A DNA stretch of 14,016 nt from Spirochaetaceae bacterium (GCA_028820215.1 JAPPKD010000145.1:1-14016); one strand, 5' to 3'; counted from the first letter of the stretch, positions 6,967 to 14,016 are shown. The notes: generated by a model from the letters alone, not told the origin. Numbers and translations: made by a program.

Positions 6967-7185
6967 ATGTTCCTGCAACGGTCGCGGCACCCCCGGCGTG
7001 ATTGCCAGCCGGATCTTCGATTCACGGCCGACGAGCTGAGGTTGTTGCAGAAGGCAGCCGTCCTCCGCGGCGAGACCGTGTCACGACAGATCCGGAAGGC
7101 CGCGCTTGAGGCAGCATGGTCGACGCTCCAGGACGCGGCATACGGACGGCTCAAGACCCGTGCGGGCGAGGACATCTGGACGTGA
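6967..7185 (+). CDS. Small ribbon-helix-helix-like DNA-binding protein (antitoxin-like), orphan
   Basis: The protein has 72 aa from ATG 6967 (GTG 6964 is an adjoining alternative); no clear ribosome site precedes either. The segment DLRFTADELRLLQKAA followed by GETVSRQIRKAALEAA (about residues 16-48) has the strand-helix-helix pattern of ribbon-helix-helix proteins such as DUF1778/TacA or CopG antitoxins and MobC-like accessory proteins. These bind DNA as dimers and often repress their own operon. No toxin gene follows: 7186-7372 holds no convincing frame, and the next gene is the ABC ATPase. It lies 16 bases after the outer-membrane paralogue on the same strand, so it may be the last gene of that cluster. 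The family assignment is by pattern only. Confidence 0.5.
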   Translation: MFLQRSRHPRRDCQPDLRFTADELRLLQKAAVLRGETVSRQIRKAALEAAWSTLQDAAYGRLKTRAGEDIWT

Positions 7186-7247
7186 GCGCCGCGGGCACCA
7201 GGAAGATGGACTTACACGGCGTGGGGTGGCTGCAGACGCCGACGGTC

Positions 7248-7275
7248 GGCCAACTGTGCCTCGTCCGGGTTGGCC
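7248..7275. repeat. Inverted repeat GGCCAAC ... GTTGGCC upstream of the ABC operon
   Basis: Perfect 7-bp arms (7248-7254 and 7269-7275) enclose a 14-base loop. No T-run follows, so a factor-independent terminator is not supported. It may be an operator or a hairpin between the upstream block and the ABC operon. It lies 18 bases before the direct repeats at 7294. Confidence 0.35.
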
Positions 7276-7293
7276 AAGGTCGCCCGCCGCGGG

Positions 7294-7321
7294 ATGAACG
7301 GGCGGTGAACCTGGCATGAAC
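7294..7321 (+). promoter_or_regulatory. Three RTGAAC direct repeats at 11-bp spacing, PHO-box-like operator
   Basis: ATGAAC (7294-7299), GTGAAC (7305-7310) and ATGAAC (7316-7321) recur at exactly 11-bp intervals, one helical turn apart. Read on the other strand the middle unit is GTTCACC, the conserved part of the 11-nt direct-repeat units bound by PhoP-type regulators in Streptomyces. PhoB boxes share the same 7+4 spacing. The repeats end 51 bases before the ABC start codon. A weak -10 candidate, TAGCCT, lies at 7337-7342, a spacing compatible with a PhoB-type activator covering the -35 region. The repeats are seen directly; the regulator is inferred. Confidence 0.5.
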
Positions 7322-7372
7322 AGCGCCCGCGCCGGGTAGCCTGATGCTCGGGGCCGGCGCTACATTCGGGTC

Positions 7373-8080
7373 ATGACCGCCGTATCGCTCGCCGAAGTGC
7401 GCAAGATCTATCCGCTCGGCAAGACGGAGGTGCACGCCGTCAACGGCGTGAGCTTCGAGATCGATGAGGGGGACTTCGTCTCCATCGCCGGGCCGTCCGG
7501 GTCCGGCAAGACCACGATCCTGAACATGATCGGCTGCATCGACACCCCCACCTCGGGGACCGTGCGGGTCATGGACACCGATACCGCCGGCCTGAACGAC
7601 CGCGCGGTGACCGACCTCCGCCACCAGGTGCTGGGCTTCATCTTCCAGTCGTTCAACCTGATCCCGGTGCTGGACGTGACCGAGAACGTGGAGTTCCCGC
7701 TGCTGATCGGCCAGGCACGGGTGCCGAAGGCGCAACGGGCCGACTGGGTCGGCTACCTGATCGACGCCGTGGGGCTGGACGAGCACCGCGACCACCGCCC
7801 CGCCGAGCTGTCCGGCGGCCAGCGCCAGCGGGTGGCGATCGCCCGCGCCCTGGCCAACAAGCCGCGCATCGTGCTGGCCGACGAGCCGACCGCCAACCTC
7901 GACTCGGAGACCAGCGAGCAGATCATCGAGCTGATGAAGCGCATGAACGCGGAGCTCGGCACGACGTTCATCTTCTCCACCCACAAGCCGGCGATCGTCG
8001 ACATCGCCGACCACGTCATCCGCCTGCGCGACGGAGTGATCACCGCGGATTTCAGGACGGAAGCGGAGCCGGCGGCGTGA
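7373..8080 (+). CDS. ABC transporter ATPase, LolD/MacB type
   Basis: This 235-aa nucleotide-binding subunit is of normal size for the LolD/MacB/FtsE group. All key motifs are present: Walker A GPSGSGKT (40-47), Q-loop Gln92, signature LSGGQ (146-150), Walker B IVLADE (166-171) with the following PTANLDS, and H-loop His204. It would hydrolyse ATP at the cytoplasmic face and drive the two FtsX-type permeases encoded next. This family acts as a mechanical lever on periplasmic partners, extracting lipoproteins (LolCDE) or moving substrates through outer-membrane ducts (MacAB), rather than passing solutes through the membrane. It is the first gene of the operon, behind the 11-bp-spaced repeats. 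Its end overlaps the first permease as GTGA (8077-8080). The symbol lolD is not used because the substrate is unknown. Confidence 0.95.
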   Translation: MTAVSLAEVRKIYPLGKTEVHAVNGVSFEIDEGDFVSIAGPSGSGKTTILNMIGCIDTPTSGTVRVMDTDTAGLNDRAVTDLRHQVLGFIFQSFNLIPVLDVTENVEFPLLIGQARVPKAQRADWVGYLIDAVGLDEHRDHRPAELSGGQRQRVAIARALANKPRIVLADEPTANLDSETSEQIIELMKRMNAELGTTFIFSTHKPAIVDIADHVIRLRDGVITADFRTEAEPAA

Positions 8081-9549
8081 GCGTCGTCTGGCGCATCGCG
8101 GTCCGCAACCTGCAGGAGCATCGCGCCAAGAGCCTGATCGTCGGCACGATCATCCTCATCGGCACCTTCGTGCTGGTGGTGGGCAACTCGCTGATGGACT
8201 CGGCCGCCGCCGGCATCCGGCGGTCGTTCATCGACAACTTCACCGGCCACCTGGCGCTGGCCGGCGTCGCGGACGCGCCGGTCAGCCTGTTCGGCGTCCG
8301 CAGCACCGACTTCCTCAACAACCGCACGCCGCGCCTGGACGGCTACGAGCAGCTCCTGCAGGCGGTCGCCGACCACCCGGACGTAACCGCCTGGAGCCCG
8401 CAGGCGAGTGACGCCGCCACCGTGAACCTGGCGGGAGAGGACGGGACGTCGCTCGGGGAGTCGTTCACGCAGCTCTGGGGAATCGAGCCGGCGCGCTACC
8501 GCCAGGCGTTCCCGGATGCGGCCGAGTTGATCGCGGGCTCGTTCCTGCAACCTGACCAGGTGGGGCTGGTCCTGTCGGAGGAGGTCGCCACCGACCTCGG
8601 CGAGTCGGCCGAACGGGAGATACGCCCCGGCGACCGCCTGCTGCTGACCGCCACCACGGACGCCGGCATCAAGGTCCGCGAGGTGCCGGTCACCGGCATC
8701 TTCCGGTTCCGCAACGCCCTGCCGCAGCTCAACTTCGTGTCGTTCGTGGACATCACGACGCTGCGCACGCTGACCGGCATGACCGTGTCGGCACCGGCGG
8801 AGCAGATCCTGACCGACGAGCAGGTCGCGCAGCTCGGCTCCGTGGACGAGGACGACCTGTTCGCGGGCGGGGACTCGGGCAGCCTGGTGGAAGAGGTCTC
8901 CACCGGCACCGGCGCGCCGGTGCTGCTGGACCTGGGCGGACGCGAGGAGACCGTGGTCGACTCCGGCGCCTGGCACTTCCTGCTGCTCAAGCTGCGCCGT
9001 CCGGGGGCGGCCGAGCGCGTGACCGGGGATCTGGAGCGGATCATCGGCGACGGCGACCTCAACGCGCAGGTGCTGGACTGGCGCGATGCCGGAGCGCCGG
9101 TGTCGCAGCTCTCCGACGGGTTCAAGATCGTCTTCAACGTGGTGATCATCGTCATCGCCGTGGTCGCCGTGATCATCATCATGAACACGCTGGTGATCTC
9201 GGTGACCGAACGCATGAGCGAGATCGGCACCATGCGCGCGATCGGCGCGCGCAAGGGGTTCGTACGGCGCATGATCGGCGCGGAGACGGTCACGGTGGCG
9301 TTCGTGTTCGGCGCCGCCGGCGTCCTGCTCGGGCTGGTGCTGCTGTTCATCCTGGGCGCCACCGGCATCCCCGCCTCCAACCTGTTCCTGCGCATCCTGT
9401 TCGGGGGCGAGGTGCTCAGGCCTGAAGTCTCGCCCGGCTCGGTGGCGTTCTCGCTGGTCATGGTCGCGGCGATCGCCGTGGTCTCCAGCCTGTATCCGCT
9501 GGCGGTCGCGCTGCGCATCTCGCCGCGGCAGGCGATGGGCGTCGAGTGA
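8077..9549 (+). CDS. FtsX/MacB-type ABC permease 1 (LolC/E-like)
   Basis: The protein has 490 aa and starts at GTG 8077, overlapping the ATPase stop by four bases (GTGA). It has the standard layout of the family: one N-terminal membrane helix (about 19-41, SLIVGTIILIGTFVLVVGN), a large periplasmic domain (about 42-345), and a C-terminal FtsX domain with three helices (about 351-376, 403-427, 455-478). The cytoplasmic motif ERMSEIGTMRAIGA (378-391) is the coupling region that contacts the ATPase. It ends with the usual ISPRQAMGVE tail. With the second permease it would form a heterodimer, as in LolCE. The start codon of the second permease overlaps its stop by one base. Confidence 0.93.
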   Translation: MSVVWRIAVRNLQEHRAKSLIVGTIILIGTFVLVVGNSLMDSAAAGIRRSFIDNFTGHLALAGVADAPVSLFGVRSTDFLNNRTPRLDGYEQLLQAVADHPDVTAWSPQASDAATVNLAGEDGTSLGESFTQLWGIEPARYRQAFPDAAELIAGSFLQPDQVGLVLSEEVATDLGESAEREIRPGDRLLLTATTDAGIKVREVPVTGIFRFRNALPQLNFVSFVDITTLRTLTGMTVSAPAEQILTDEQVAQLGSVDEDDLFAGGDSGSLVEEVSTGTGAPVLLDLGGREETVVDSGAWHFLLLKLRRPGAAERVTGDLERIIGDGDLNAQVLDWRDAGAPVSQLSDGFKIVFNVVIIVIAVVAVIIIMNTLVISVTERMSEIGTMRAIGARKGFVRRMIGAETVTVAFVFGAAGVLLGLVLLFILGATGIPASNLFLRILFGGEVLRPEVSPGSVAFSLVMVAAIAVVSSLYPLAVALRISPRQAMGVE

Positions 9550-10889
9550 TGCGCAGCCTGCTCCGCATCGCCTTCCGCAACACCGGCCGCCAGAAGAAGC
9601 GCACCCTGCTGCTGGCCGGCGCGATCGCGTTCGGCGTGGTCGTGGTGACCCTGCTCAACGGGTTCACCGGCGGCGCGTCGCGCAACATCGAGCGCGTGCT
9701 CACCGACCTGATCGGCGGCCACGTGTACGTCAGCGGCACGCAGCTCACCGACTCGCGGCTGATCATCAACGTCATCCGCGACTGGGAGGACGGAAACTCC
9801 CCGCTCGCGGACGTGGTCGGCGAGGTGGAGGGGCAGATCGCGGACCTGAACCGGCGCAGCCGTACGCTCGGGACGCTGATCTTCGGCTCCAAGCAGACCA
9901 ACCAGTTTCTCGACGGCGTGGACTGGCACGGCGAGGCGAGCTTCTTTCCCAGTCTGTCGCTGACGGCCGGATCGCTGCCCGGTCCGGACGACCGCAACGC
10001 GCTAATCCTGCCGGAGGCCGCGGCGGAGCGGTTGCGCGTGGAGGTGGGTGACCAGGTCCTGGTGCGCGTCTCCACGGTCACCGGCCAGCAGAACGTCGGC
10101 GAGCTGGTGCTGGCCGCCACCATCGAGGACTCCGGGATCACGGCCTTCTCCTCGGCCTTCGTCCGCCTGGACTACATGGGCGAGCTGATCGGCACCGGTG
10201 CCGGCGAGTTCCAGGTCCTGAACCTGTACCTGCGCGACCCGCGGCAGTCAGGCCGCGTGGCCGAGGTGCTGCGCGCCCGGCTGCCGACCGCTCCGGAAGA
10301 CGAGCAGGAAGAGGTGAGCGGACAGCCGCCGGGGACTCCCGGGGCGCTCGGCGCCGGCGTCAACCGGCTGGCCGACGACGAGGAGCCGTGGGAGGGCACG
10401 CGCTACGAGATCACCACCCTGGACGACATTCTGGATCAGGTCTCGGACCTGTTCGGCGTGCTGGACATCGTCAGCCTGGTGGTGTTCCTGATCCTGCTGA
10501 CCATCACCATGGTCGGCGTGGTGAATACGTTCCGGATGGTGCTGCTGGAGCGCATCCGGGAGATCGGCACCATGCGCGCGGTGGGCATGCAGGGCCGATC
10601 CGTGCGCGGCATCTTCCTCATGGAGGCCGGCTTCATCGGCCTGATCGGCGCGCTCATCGGGCTGGTGCTGGCCGGCATCGCCATGCTGGTCCTGGGCCAG
10701 CTCACCCTGGACACCGACTCGCCGCTGCAGTTCTTTCTGAACGACGGCCGGATCACCTTCGCGGTGCCGCCCCTGTCGGTGGTCACCAACGTGGCGATCC
10801 TGCTGGCCCTGAGCCTGCTGGCCGCCTTCATCCCCGCGCGCCGTGCGGCCCGCATGGAGCCGGCGGCGGCACTACGCAGCTCGGCCTGA
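9549..10889 (+). CDS. FtsX/MacB-type ABC permease 2 (LolC/E-like)
   Basis: The protein has 446 aa from ATG 9549, which overlaps the previous stop by one base (TGATG); GTG 9546 directly before it is an alternative. It has an N-terminal helix (about 19-37), a periplasmic domain, and a FtsX domain with helices at about 304-327, 357-382 and 413-433. The coupling motif REIGTMRAVG sits at 337-346, and the tail ARMEPAAALR is typical. The periplasmic domain contains a Pro/Gly-rich, acidic stretch (around residues 248-280, including GQPPGTPGALGAG) that looks like a flexible loop. It is clearly related to permease 1 but not a close copy, consistent with a heterodimeric transporter. A 54-base gap follows before the LolA-like gene, which has its own ribosome site. 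Confidence 0.93.
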   Translation: MRSLLRIAFRNTGRQKKRTLLLAGAIAFGVVVVTLLNGFTGGASRNIERVLTDLIGGHVYVSGTQLTDSRLIINVIRDWEDGNSPLADVVGEVEGQIADLNRRSRTLGTLIFGSKQTNQFLDGVDWHGEASFFPSLSLTAGSLPGPDDRNALILPEAAAERLRVEVGDQVLVRVSTVTGQQNVGELVLAATIEDSGITAFSSAFVRLDYMGELIGTGAGEFQVLNLYLRDPRQSGRVAEVLRARLPTAPEDEQEEVSGQPPGTPGALGAGVNRLADDEEPWEGTRYEITTLDDILDQVSDLFGVLDIVSLVVFLILLTITMVGVVNTFRMVLLERIREIGTMRAVGMQGRSVRGIFLMEAGFIGLIGALIGLVLAGIAMLVLGQLTLDTDSPLQFFLNDGRITFAVPPLSVVTNVAILLALSLLAAFIPARRAARMEPAAALRSSA

Positions 10890-10943
10890 GCTGCGGCGGG
10901 ACGAATCAGTGGCAACGACCGACTTCCCTGGAGGAAAGAGACC

Positions 10944-11705
10944 ATGACGATCCGACGTTTCGCGATAGCGTTCCTGTTCGCTGCCGGACTGCTCACCGGC
11001 CCCGGCCTGTGGGCCACCGACGTCGACGTGCAGTCGCTGCTTGACGAGATCGACCGGCAGCGCACGTTCGGCGACCAGGATTTCACGGCGGTCATGACGA
11101 TGATCTCCGAAGACCCCGAGGACGGCGTCGAGCGCTTGGTCGTGCAGCAGTTCCGGCGGGACGCCGACGACGCGTTCCTGATCCTGTTCCGCGACCCGGC
11201 GGTGCAGCGCGGCCAGGGCTACCTGCGCCAGGGGGACAACCTGTGGTTCTACGACCCGGAGAGCCGCAAGTTCTCGCACACGTCGCTGAAGGAGGCGTTC
11301 CAGGGTACCGACGCGCGCAACTCCGACTTCGGCGAGGTCAGCTTCTCCGAGGACTACGCCGTGCGCGAGATCGACGAGGGTACGCTGGGCAAGTACGCGG
11401 TGTACGTGCTGGACCTGCAGGCGACCAGCGACGAGGTGACCTATCCGTTCCTGAAGGCGTGGGTCACGCGCGAGGGCAGCCTGGTGCTGAAGACCGAGGA
11501 CTACAGCCTGACCGAGCGGCTGATGCGCACCTCCTACTATCCGCGCTACGCCCGCGTCGGTGATTCCGTGGTGCCGACCGAGATGATCTTCGTCGACGAG
11601 CTGGTCGAGGGAAAGAAGACCCGGATCAGCATGAGCGACCTGTCCGACGCGGCGATTCCGGACTCGGTGTTCACCAAGGCGTACGTGGAGCGGGCCAACC
11701 GGTGA
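10944..11705 (+). CDS. Periplasmic LolA-like protein (outer membrane lipoprotein-sorting protein family)
   Basis: The protein has 253 aa and starts at ATG 10944, with GGAGG at 10930-10934. A Sec signal peptide (about 1-24, core FAIAFLFAAGLLTG) predicts export to the periplasm. The segment RGQGYLRQGDNLWFYDP (89-105), followed by SRKFSHTS and a later SDFGEVSF, is characteristic of the LolA-like family often labelled outer membrane lipoprotein-sorting protein (PF17131 as I recall it). Members have the half-barrel fold that carries acyl chains. They occur beside RND/MMPL or FtsX-type transporters. Here it sits between the permeases and the outer-membrane protein, which fits a shuttle carrying a lipid or lipoprotein between the membranes. 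Its stop overlaps the next start as GTGA (11702-11705). The cargo is unknown. Confidence 0.88.
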   Translation: MTIRRFAIAFLFAAGLLTGPGLWATDVDVQSLLDEIDRQRTFGDQDFTAVMTMISEDPEDGVERLVVQQFRRDADDAFLILFRDPAVQRGQGYLRQGDNLWFYDPESRKFSHTSLKEAFQGTDARNSDFGEVSFSEDYAVREIDEGTLGKYAVYVLDLQATSDEVTYPFLKAWVTREGSLVLKTEDYSLTERLMRTSYYPRYARVGDSVVPTEMIFVDELVEGKKTRISMSDLSDAAIPDSVFTKAYVERANR

Positions 11706-13099
11706 CGGCTCTCCTGCTCGCCCTGATCCTGGTCGCGGGCGCGGTGGGCGCGCAGACGATCGACACCGACGAAGGGTCGCTGTTCGGATCGTCCGAAGAG
11801 GAGGACAAGAACGGGGAGGAGAGCCCGATCGACACGTCCGACCTGTTCGGCGGCGACGTGCTGGTCACCGAGGACGCGGCCCCGGACGGAGCCGCGCTCG
11901 CGGCCGGTCCGCCGCCGGTCGAGATCGGCGGCTCGTACCGGTTCTCGCTGACCGGGGACGTGGCCTGGTCGTCGTTCGAGGAGCTGGCCGACGCGCCGCT
12001 GGAGCCGCAGTCGCAGGGCGTCGGCGTCGACCTGGGCGCGACCGTGTTCCTGGACGCGCGGCCGGCGGACGACTTCCGCGTATTCGGCAAGATCGACCTG
12101 AGCTATCCGTTCACGACCGACGAGGACGCGCAGCCGCCCCGCGGCTTCGACGACATCGTCAGCGTCCGGGAGCTGTTCTCGGACTTCACGATCGGCGACG
12201 CGCTGTTCCTGCGCGGCGGCAAGCACACGATCGCCTGGGGCGTGGGGTACTTCTTCAGCCCGGCCGACGTGCTGAACCTCACTTCCATCGACCCCGAGGA
12301 CCCGGAAGCGGAACGCGAGGGACCGGTGTCGCTGCGCGCCAACCTGCCGGTGGACTTCAACAATCTCTATCTCTACGTGATCGCCGATCCCGGCGACGAC
12401 GGCGTGCAGCTTGCCGCCGCGCCCAAGGCGGAGTTCGTCGTGGGCGGCACCGAGATCGGCATCGGCGCCTTCTACCACCCCGAACGGGTGCCGCGCGCCA
12501 TGCTGACGGTGAGCACCAGCCTGCTGGACTTCGACCTGTTCGGGGAGCTGGAGGCCAGCCTGGGTTCGGACCGCCGCTTCGTGGAGCCGGCCGACCGCGG
12601 CCCCGACACCCCGCACGGGCTGCGCGCCGTGCGCAACACGGACGATCCATTCGCGGCCGCCACCGGCGGGCTGCGGTACACCTACCGGCCGGAGGAAGGC
12701 GACTGGTCCGCGACCTTCGCCGGCCAGTACCTGTGGAACGGCGAGGGCTACGAGGACGCGGCAGTCCTGCGCGACAACCGCCGCGGCGTCATGAAGCTGC
12801 TGGATGCGGGCGACCTGAGCTTCGGCGACCTGATCTACCCCGGCCGGCACTACGCGGCGGCGTCAGCCAGCGTCGGACTCGGCCGCAGCGCGGACTGGTG
12901 GATGGGCGTGTTCTGGCTCTCCAACCTGAGCGACGGCTCGGCGCGCGTGTCGCCGTCGGTGACCTTCCGGCCGGCCGACCGGCTCACCCTGCGCGCCGCC
13001 GCCTCGGTCACCTACGGCGAGGACGGGGCGGAGATGACCCCGTTCGGCAGCCGCGTCGGCGCCTCTCTCACCGCCACGCTCGGCTCAGGGCGATTCTGA
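11702..13099 (+). CDS. Predicted outer-membrane beta-barrel protein, partner of the ABC/LolA-like operon
   Basis: The protein has 465 aa from GTG 11702, coupled to the LolA-like gene by GTGA. The signal peptide is about residues 1-17 (LLLALILVAGAVGA then QT). An acidic, low-complexity leader follows (about 18-70) with two LFG motifs (SLFG at 26-29, DLFG at 47-50). From about 73 onward, alternating hydrophobic and aromatic strands suggest a beta-barrel, and the chain ends in SGRF, a terminal Phe typical of BAM substrates. The segment RGGKHTIAWGVGYFFSPADV (171-190) resembles the G-K-x-x-x-x-W-G ... F-x-P-x-D pattern of some porin-like families such as DUF1302, but I cannot assign a family. It is the intact paralogue of the broken gene at 5504-6950. 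It is likely the outer-membrane receptor or channel of this operon. Confidence 0.82.
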   Translation: MTALLLALILVAGAVGAQTIDTDEGSLFGSSEEEDKNGEESPIDTSDLFGGDVLVTEDAAPDGAALAAGPPPVEIGGSYRFSLTGDVAWSSFEELADAPLEPQSQGVGVDLGATVFLDARPADDFRVFGKIDLSYPFTTDEDAQPPRGFDDIVSVRELFSDFTIGDALFLRGGKHTIAWGVGYFFSPADVLNLTSIDPEDPEAEREGPVSLRANLPVDFNNLYLYVIADPGDDGVQLAAAPKAEFVVGGTEIGIGAFYHPERVPRAMLTVSTSLLDFDLFGELEASLGSDRRFVEPADRGPDTPHGLRAVRNTDDPFAAATGGLRYTYRPEEGDWSATFAGQYLWNGEGYEDAAVLRDNRRGVMKLLDAGDLSFGDLIYPGRHYAAASASVGLGRSADWWMGVFWLSNLSDGSARVSPSVTFRPADRLTLRAAASVTYGEDGAEMTPFGSRVGASLTATLGSGRF

Positions 13100-13268
13100 C
13101 CCACCGTGGTTCGAGCCACCGCGACTCTCCTTCCCCGGCACGGGTGGGCGGGCGATCACGGCCTGCCAAGCATGCGGCGGCCCTTGGGGGTACCACGAAA
13201 GTGATCCGGTTGCCGTGCAGCTCTCGCACGGCCGGGCTCGGCGACAGCGGGTAGCGCTGAGGTCGACA
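13100..13268. other. Intergenic region between convergent genes, nothing recognised
   Basis: The outer-membrane protein gene and the MORN gene converge here. A weak GTGG/CCAC hairpin (near 13105-13118) directly after the stop has no T-run, so a factor-independent terminator is not supported. Short open frames exist on both strands but none has a start, ribosome site or recognisable motif. Confidence 0.4.
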
Positions 13269-13709
13269 TCAGTCCTCTGGACTGAGCCATCCGCGCAATA
13301 CGCCGTTCCTCATCCTGACTTTGTAGATGGATCCGTCGGGATAGGTCATCGTCCCCCGGCCATGCATGTCCCCGTCCCGAAACTCGCCCTCATACATCGT
13401 GCCGTTGGGCCAGGTCATGCGACCGGTGCCTGACATCTCTCCGTCCTCGAACTGACCTTCGTAAACCACGCCCGAAGGCCACAGGAGCCGACCTTGCCCA
13501 TGCGGCAGACCGCCTTCGAAGGCACCTTCATACGTCGTGCCGTCGGACCACGTGTAAATGCCCTGTCCGTGGACCTTGCCGTCCTCGAACTCGCCCTCAT
13601 AGGTCGAGCCGTCGTCATACTTGAAGCTGCCGGTTTCCCCCCAGGCCGGCAGCGTGAACGATACGAGTGCCACAACGGCCGGCAGGGTCCAGCGTATGGA
13701 TCGTTTCAT
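13269..13709 (-). CDS. Exported MORN-repeat protein
   Basis: The protein has 146 aa from ATG 13709. The frame stays open further upstream, but this start gives a clear signal peptide (about 1-24, RWTLPAVVALVSFTLPAWG) and the upstream residues are Arg/Pro-rich and unlike the protein. The mature part is almost entirely MORN repeats, each exactly 23 residues: 33-55, 56-78, 79-101, 102-124 and a degenerate fifth at about 125-141. Each good repeat carries YEG-x-F-x-x-G followed by a G-x-G pair (for example TYEGEFEDG, HGQG). MORN repeats form an elongated beta-sheet and often act as protein-protein or lipid-contact scaffolds; the bacterial exported versions have no agreed function. There is no transmembrane anchor or lipobox, so it is periplasmic or secreted. 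It converges on the outer-membrane protein gene. Confidence 0.85.
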   Translation of the reverse strand: MKRSIRWTLPAVVALVSFTLPAWGETGSFKYDDGSTYEGEFEDGKVHGQGIYTWSDGTTYEGAFEGGLPHGQGRLLWPSGVVYEGQFEDGEMSGTGRMTWPNGTMYEGEFRDGDMHGRGTMTYPDGSIYKVRMRNGVLRGWLSPED

Positions 13710-13786
13710 GTCAGGAATCCACACGAGCGGAATCAGCGTTGGAGGAGGGCATGTCCGGGCAGGTTGATGCAACTCGATGTCTACGT

Positions 13787-14016
13787 CTACACCTCGGGCT
13801 CGGCGAGGAACTCGCCGGCGTCGATGCGGGAGCGGGTGGCGGCGAGTGCCTGGCTCAACTCCTCCGGTTGGGGAGGTAGGTGACGCCGCCTGCTTGAGCC
13901 GCCCGCGCGTCACGTCGTCGGTCTTGAAGTCGACCAGGTGCCAGTGGCCCGCGTGCTCGTAGGCTAGCCCGCTTCGCTCACCAAGTCGATCGGCTGGCGT
14001 GATCGTGGGCCTAAGT
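13787..14016 (-). pseudogene. Decayed fragment resembling a RecB/AddA-type PD-(D/E)XK nuclease C-terminus
   Basis: On the minus strand one frame reads AYEHAGHWHLVDFKTDDV (codons about 13911-13964). VDFKTD is the D-x-K core of PD-(D/E)XK nuclease domains at the end of AddA/RecB/UvrD-like helicase-nucleases. Just upstream the homologous IDLVSEAG lies in a different frame and ends at a TAG (13964-13966). Downstream, the stretch LPPQPEELSQALAATRSRID, ending in a TAG at 13787-13789, lies in another frame again. Reading all three pieces as one protein needs two frameshifts, and the usual residues after the D-x-K core are missing. I therefore read it as a truncated, frameshifted relic or a run of sequencing errors. 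The 3' end falls about 80 bases before the MORN gene start. Confidence 0.4.

Noticed and set aside
7116..7319. A short plus-strand frame between the RHH gene and the ABC operon as a candidate toxin
   Set aside because: It overlaps the RHH gene by about 70 bases in another frame, has no ribosome site or toxin motif, and covers the repeat elements.
11546..12850. A 430-codon minus-strand frame opposite the outer-membrane protein gene
   Set aside because: The opposite strand has a signal peptide, coupling to the upstream gene and a paralogue; the antisense product has no recognisable feature.
1..14016. CRISPR arrays, rRNA and tRNA genes
   Set aside because: No regularly spaced repeats with unique spacers and no recognisable RNA gene were found on either strand.

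Overview
The window is GC-rich bacterial chromosome from a diderm (Gram-negative type) organism. The evidence is a Lol/MacB-type ABC system with a LolA-like periplasmic protein, two predicted outer-membrane beta-barrel proteins ending in Phe, and several Sec-type signal peptides. The lineage cannot be fixed from sequence alone; a high-GC uncultured environmental group (for example within Spirochaetota) is only a guess.

Layout, left to right. (1) 1-284: the C-terminal end of a PlsC-type acyltransferase. (2) 306-1349, minus strand: a full-length Ada protein (alkylation sensor, AraC-type regulator and methyltransferase). (3) 1427-3529: a GH42-type beta-galactosidase-like protein that appears to lack the usual acid/base Glu. 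(4) 3530-6950: a visibly less GC-rich block. It opens with a perfect TTGACA box followed by a run of nine G, then holds four tightly packed small multi-pass membrane proteins (one SpoIIM-like) and a predicted outer-membrane protein broken by a one-base frameshift. (5) 6967-7185: a small ribbon-helix-helix-like protein without a visible partner. (6) 7294-7321: three hexamers at exact 11-bp spacing, resembling a PHO box, in front of a five-gene operon (7373-13099): ABC ATPase, two FtsX-type permeases, LolA-like protein and an intact outer-membrane protein. (7) 13269-13709, minus: a secreted MORN-repeat protein. (8) 13787-14016, minus: a decayed fragment resembling the nuclease end of a RecB/AddA-type enzyme.

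The five genes at 7373-13099 cover every layer of a diderm envelope: cytoplasmic motor, inner-membrane permeases, periplasmic carrier and outer-membrane component. Three junctions are coupled by 1-4 nt stop/start overlaps, so they look like one trans-envelope transport or lipoprotein/lipid-sorting machine. The block at 3680-6950 carries a diverged paralogue of the outer-membrane component behind unrelated inner-membrane proteins, suggesting the same outer-membrane module has been paired with a different inner-membrane set.

The most interesting candidates are the possible phase-variable promoter (poly-G between -35 and -10) driving the membrane-protein cassette, the frameshifted outer-membrane paralogue, the PHO-box-like repeats before the ABC operon, and the GH42-like protein with an altered active site.
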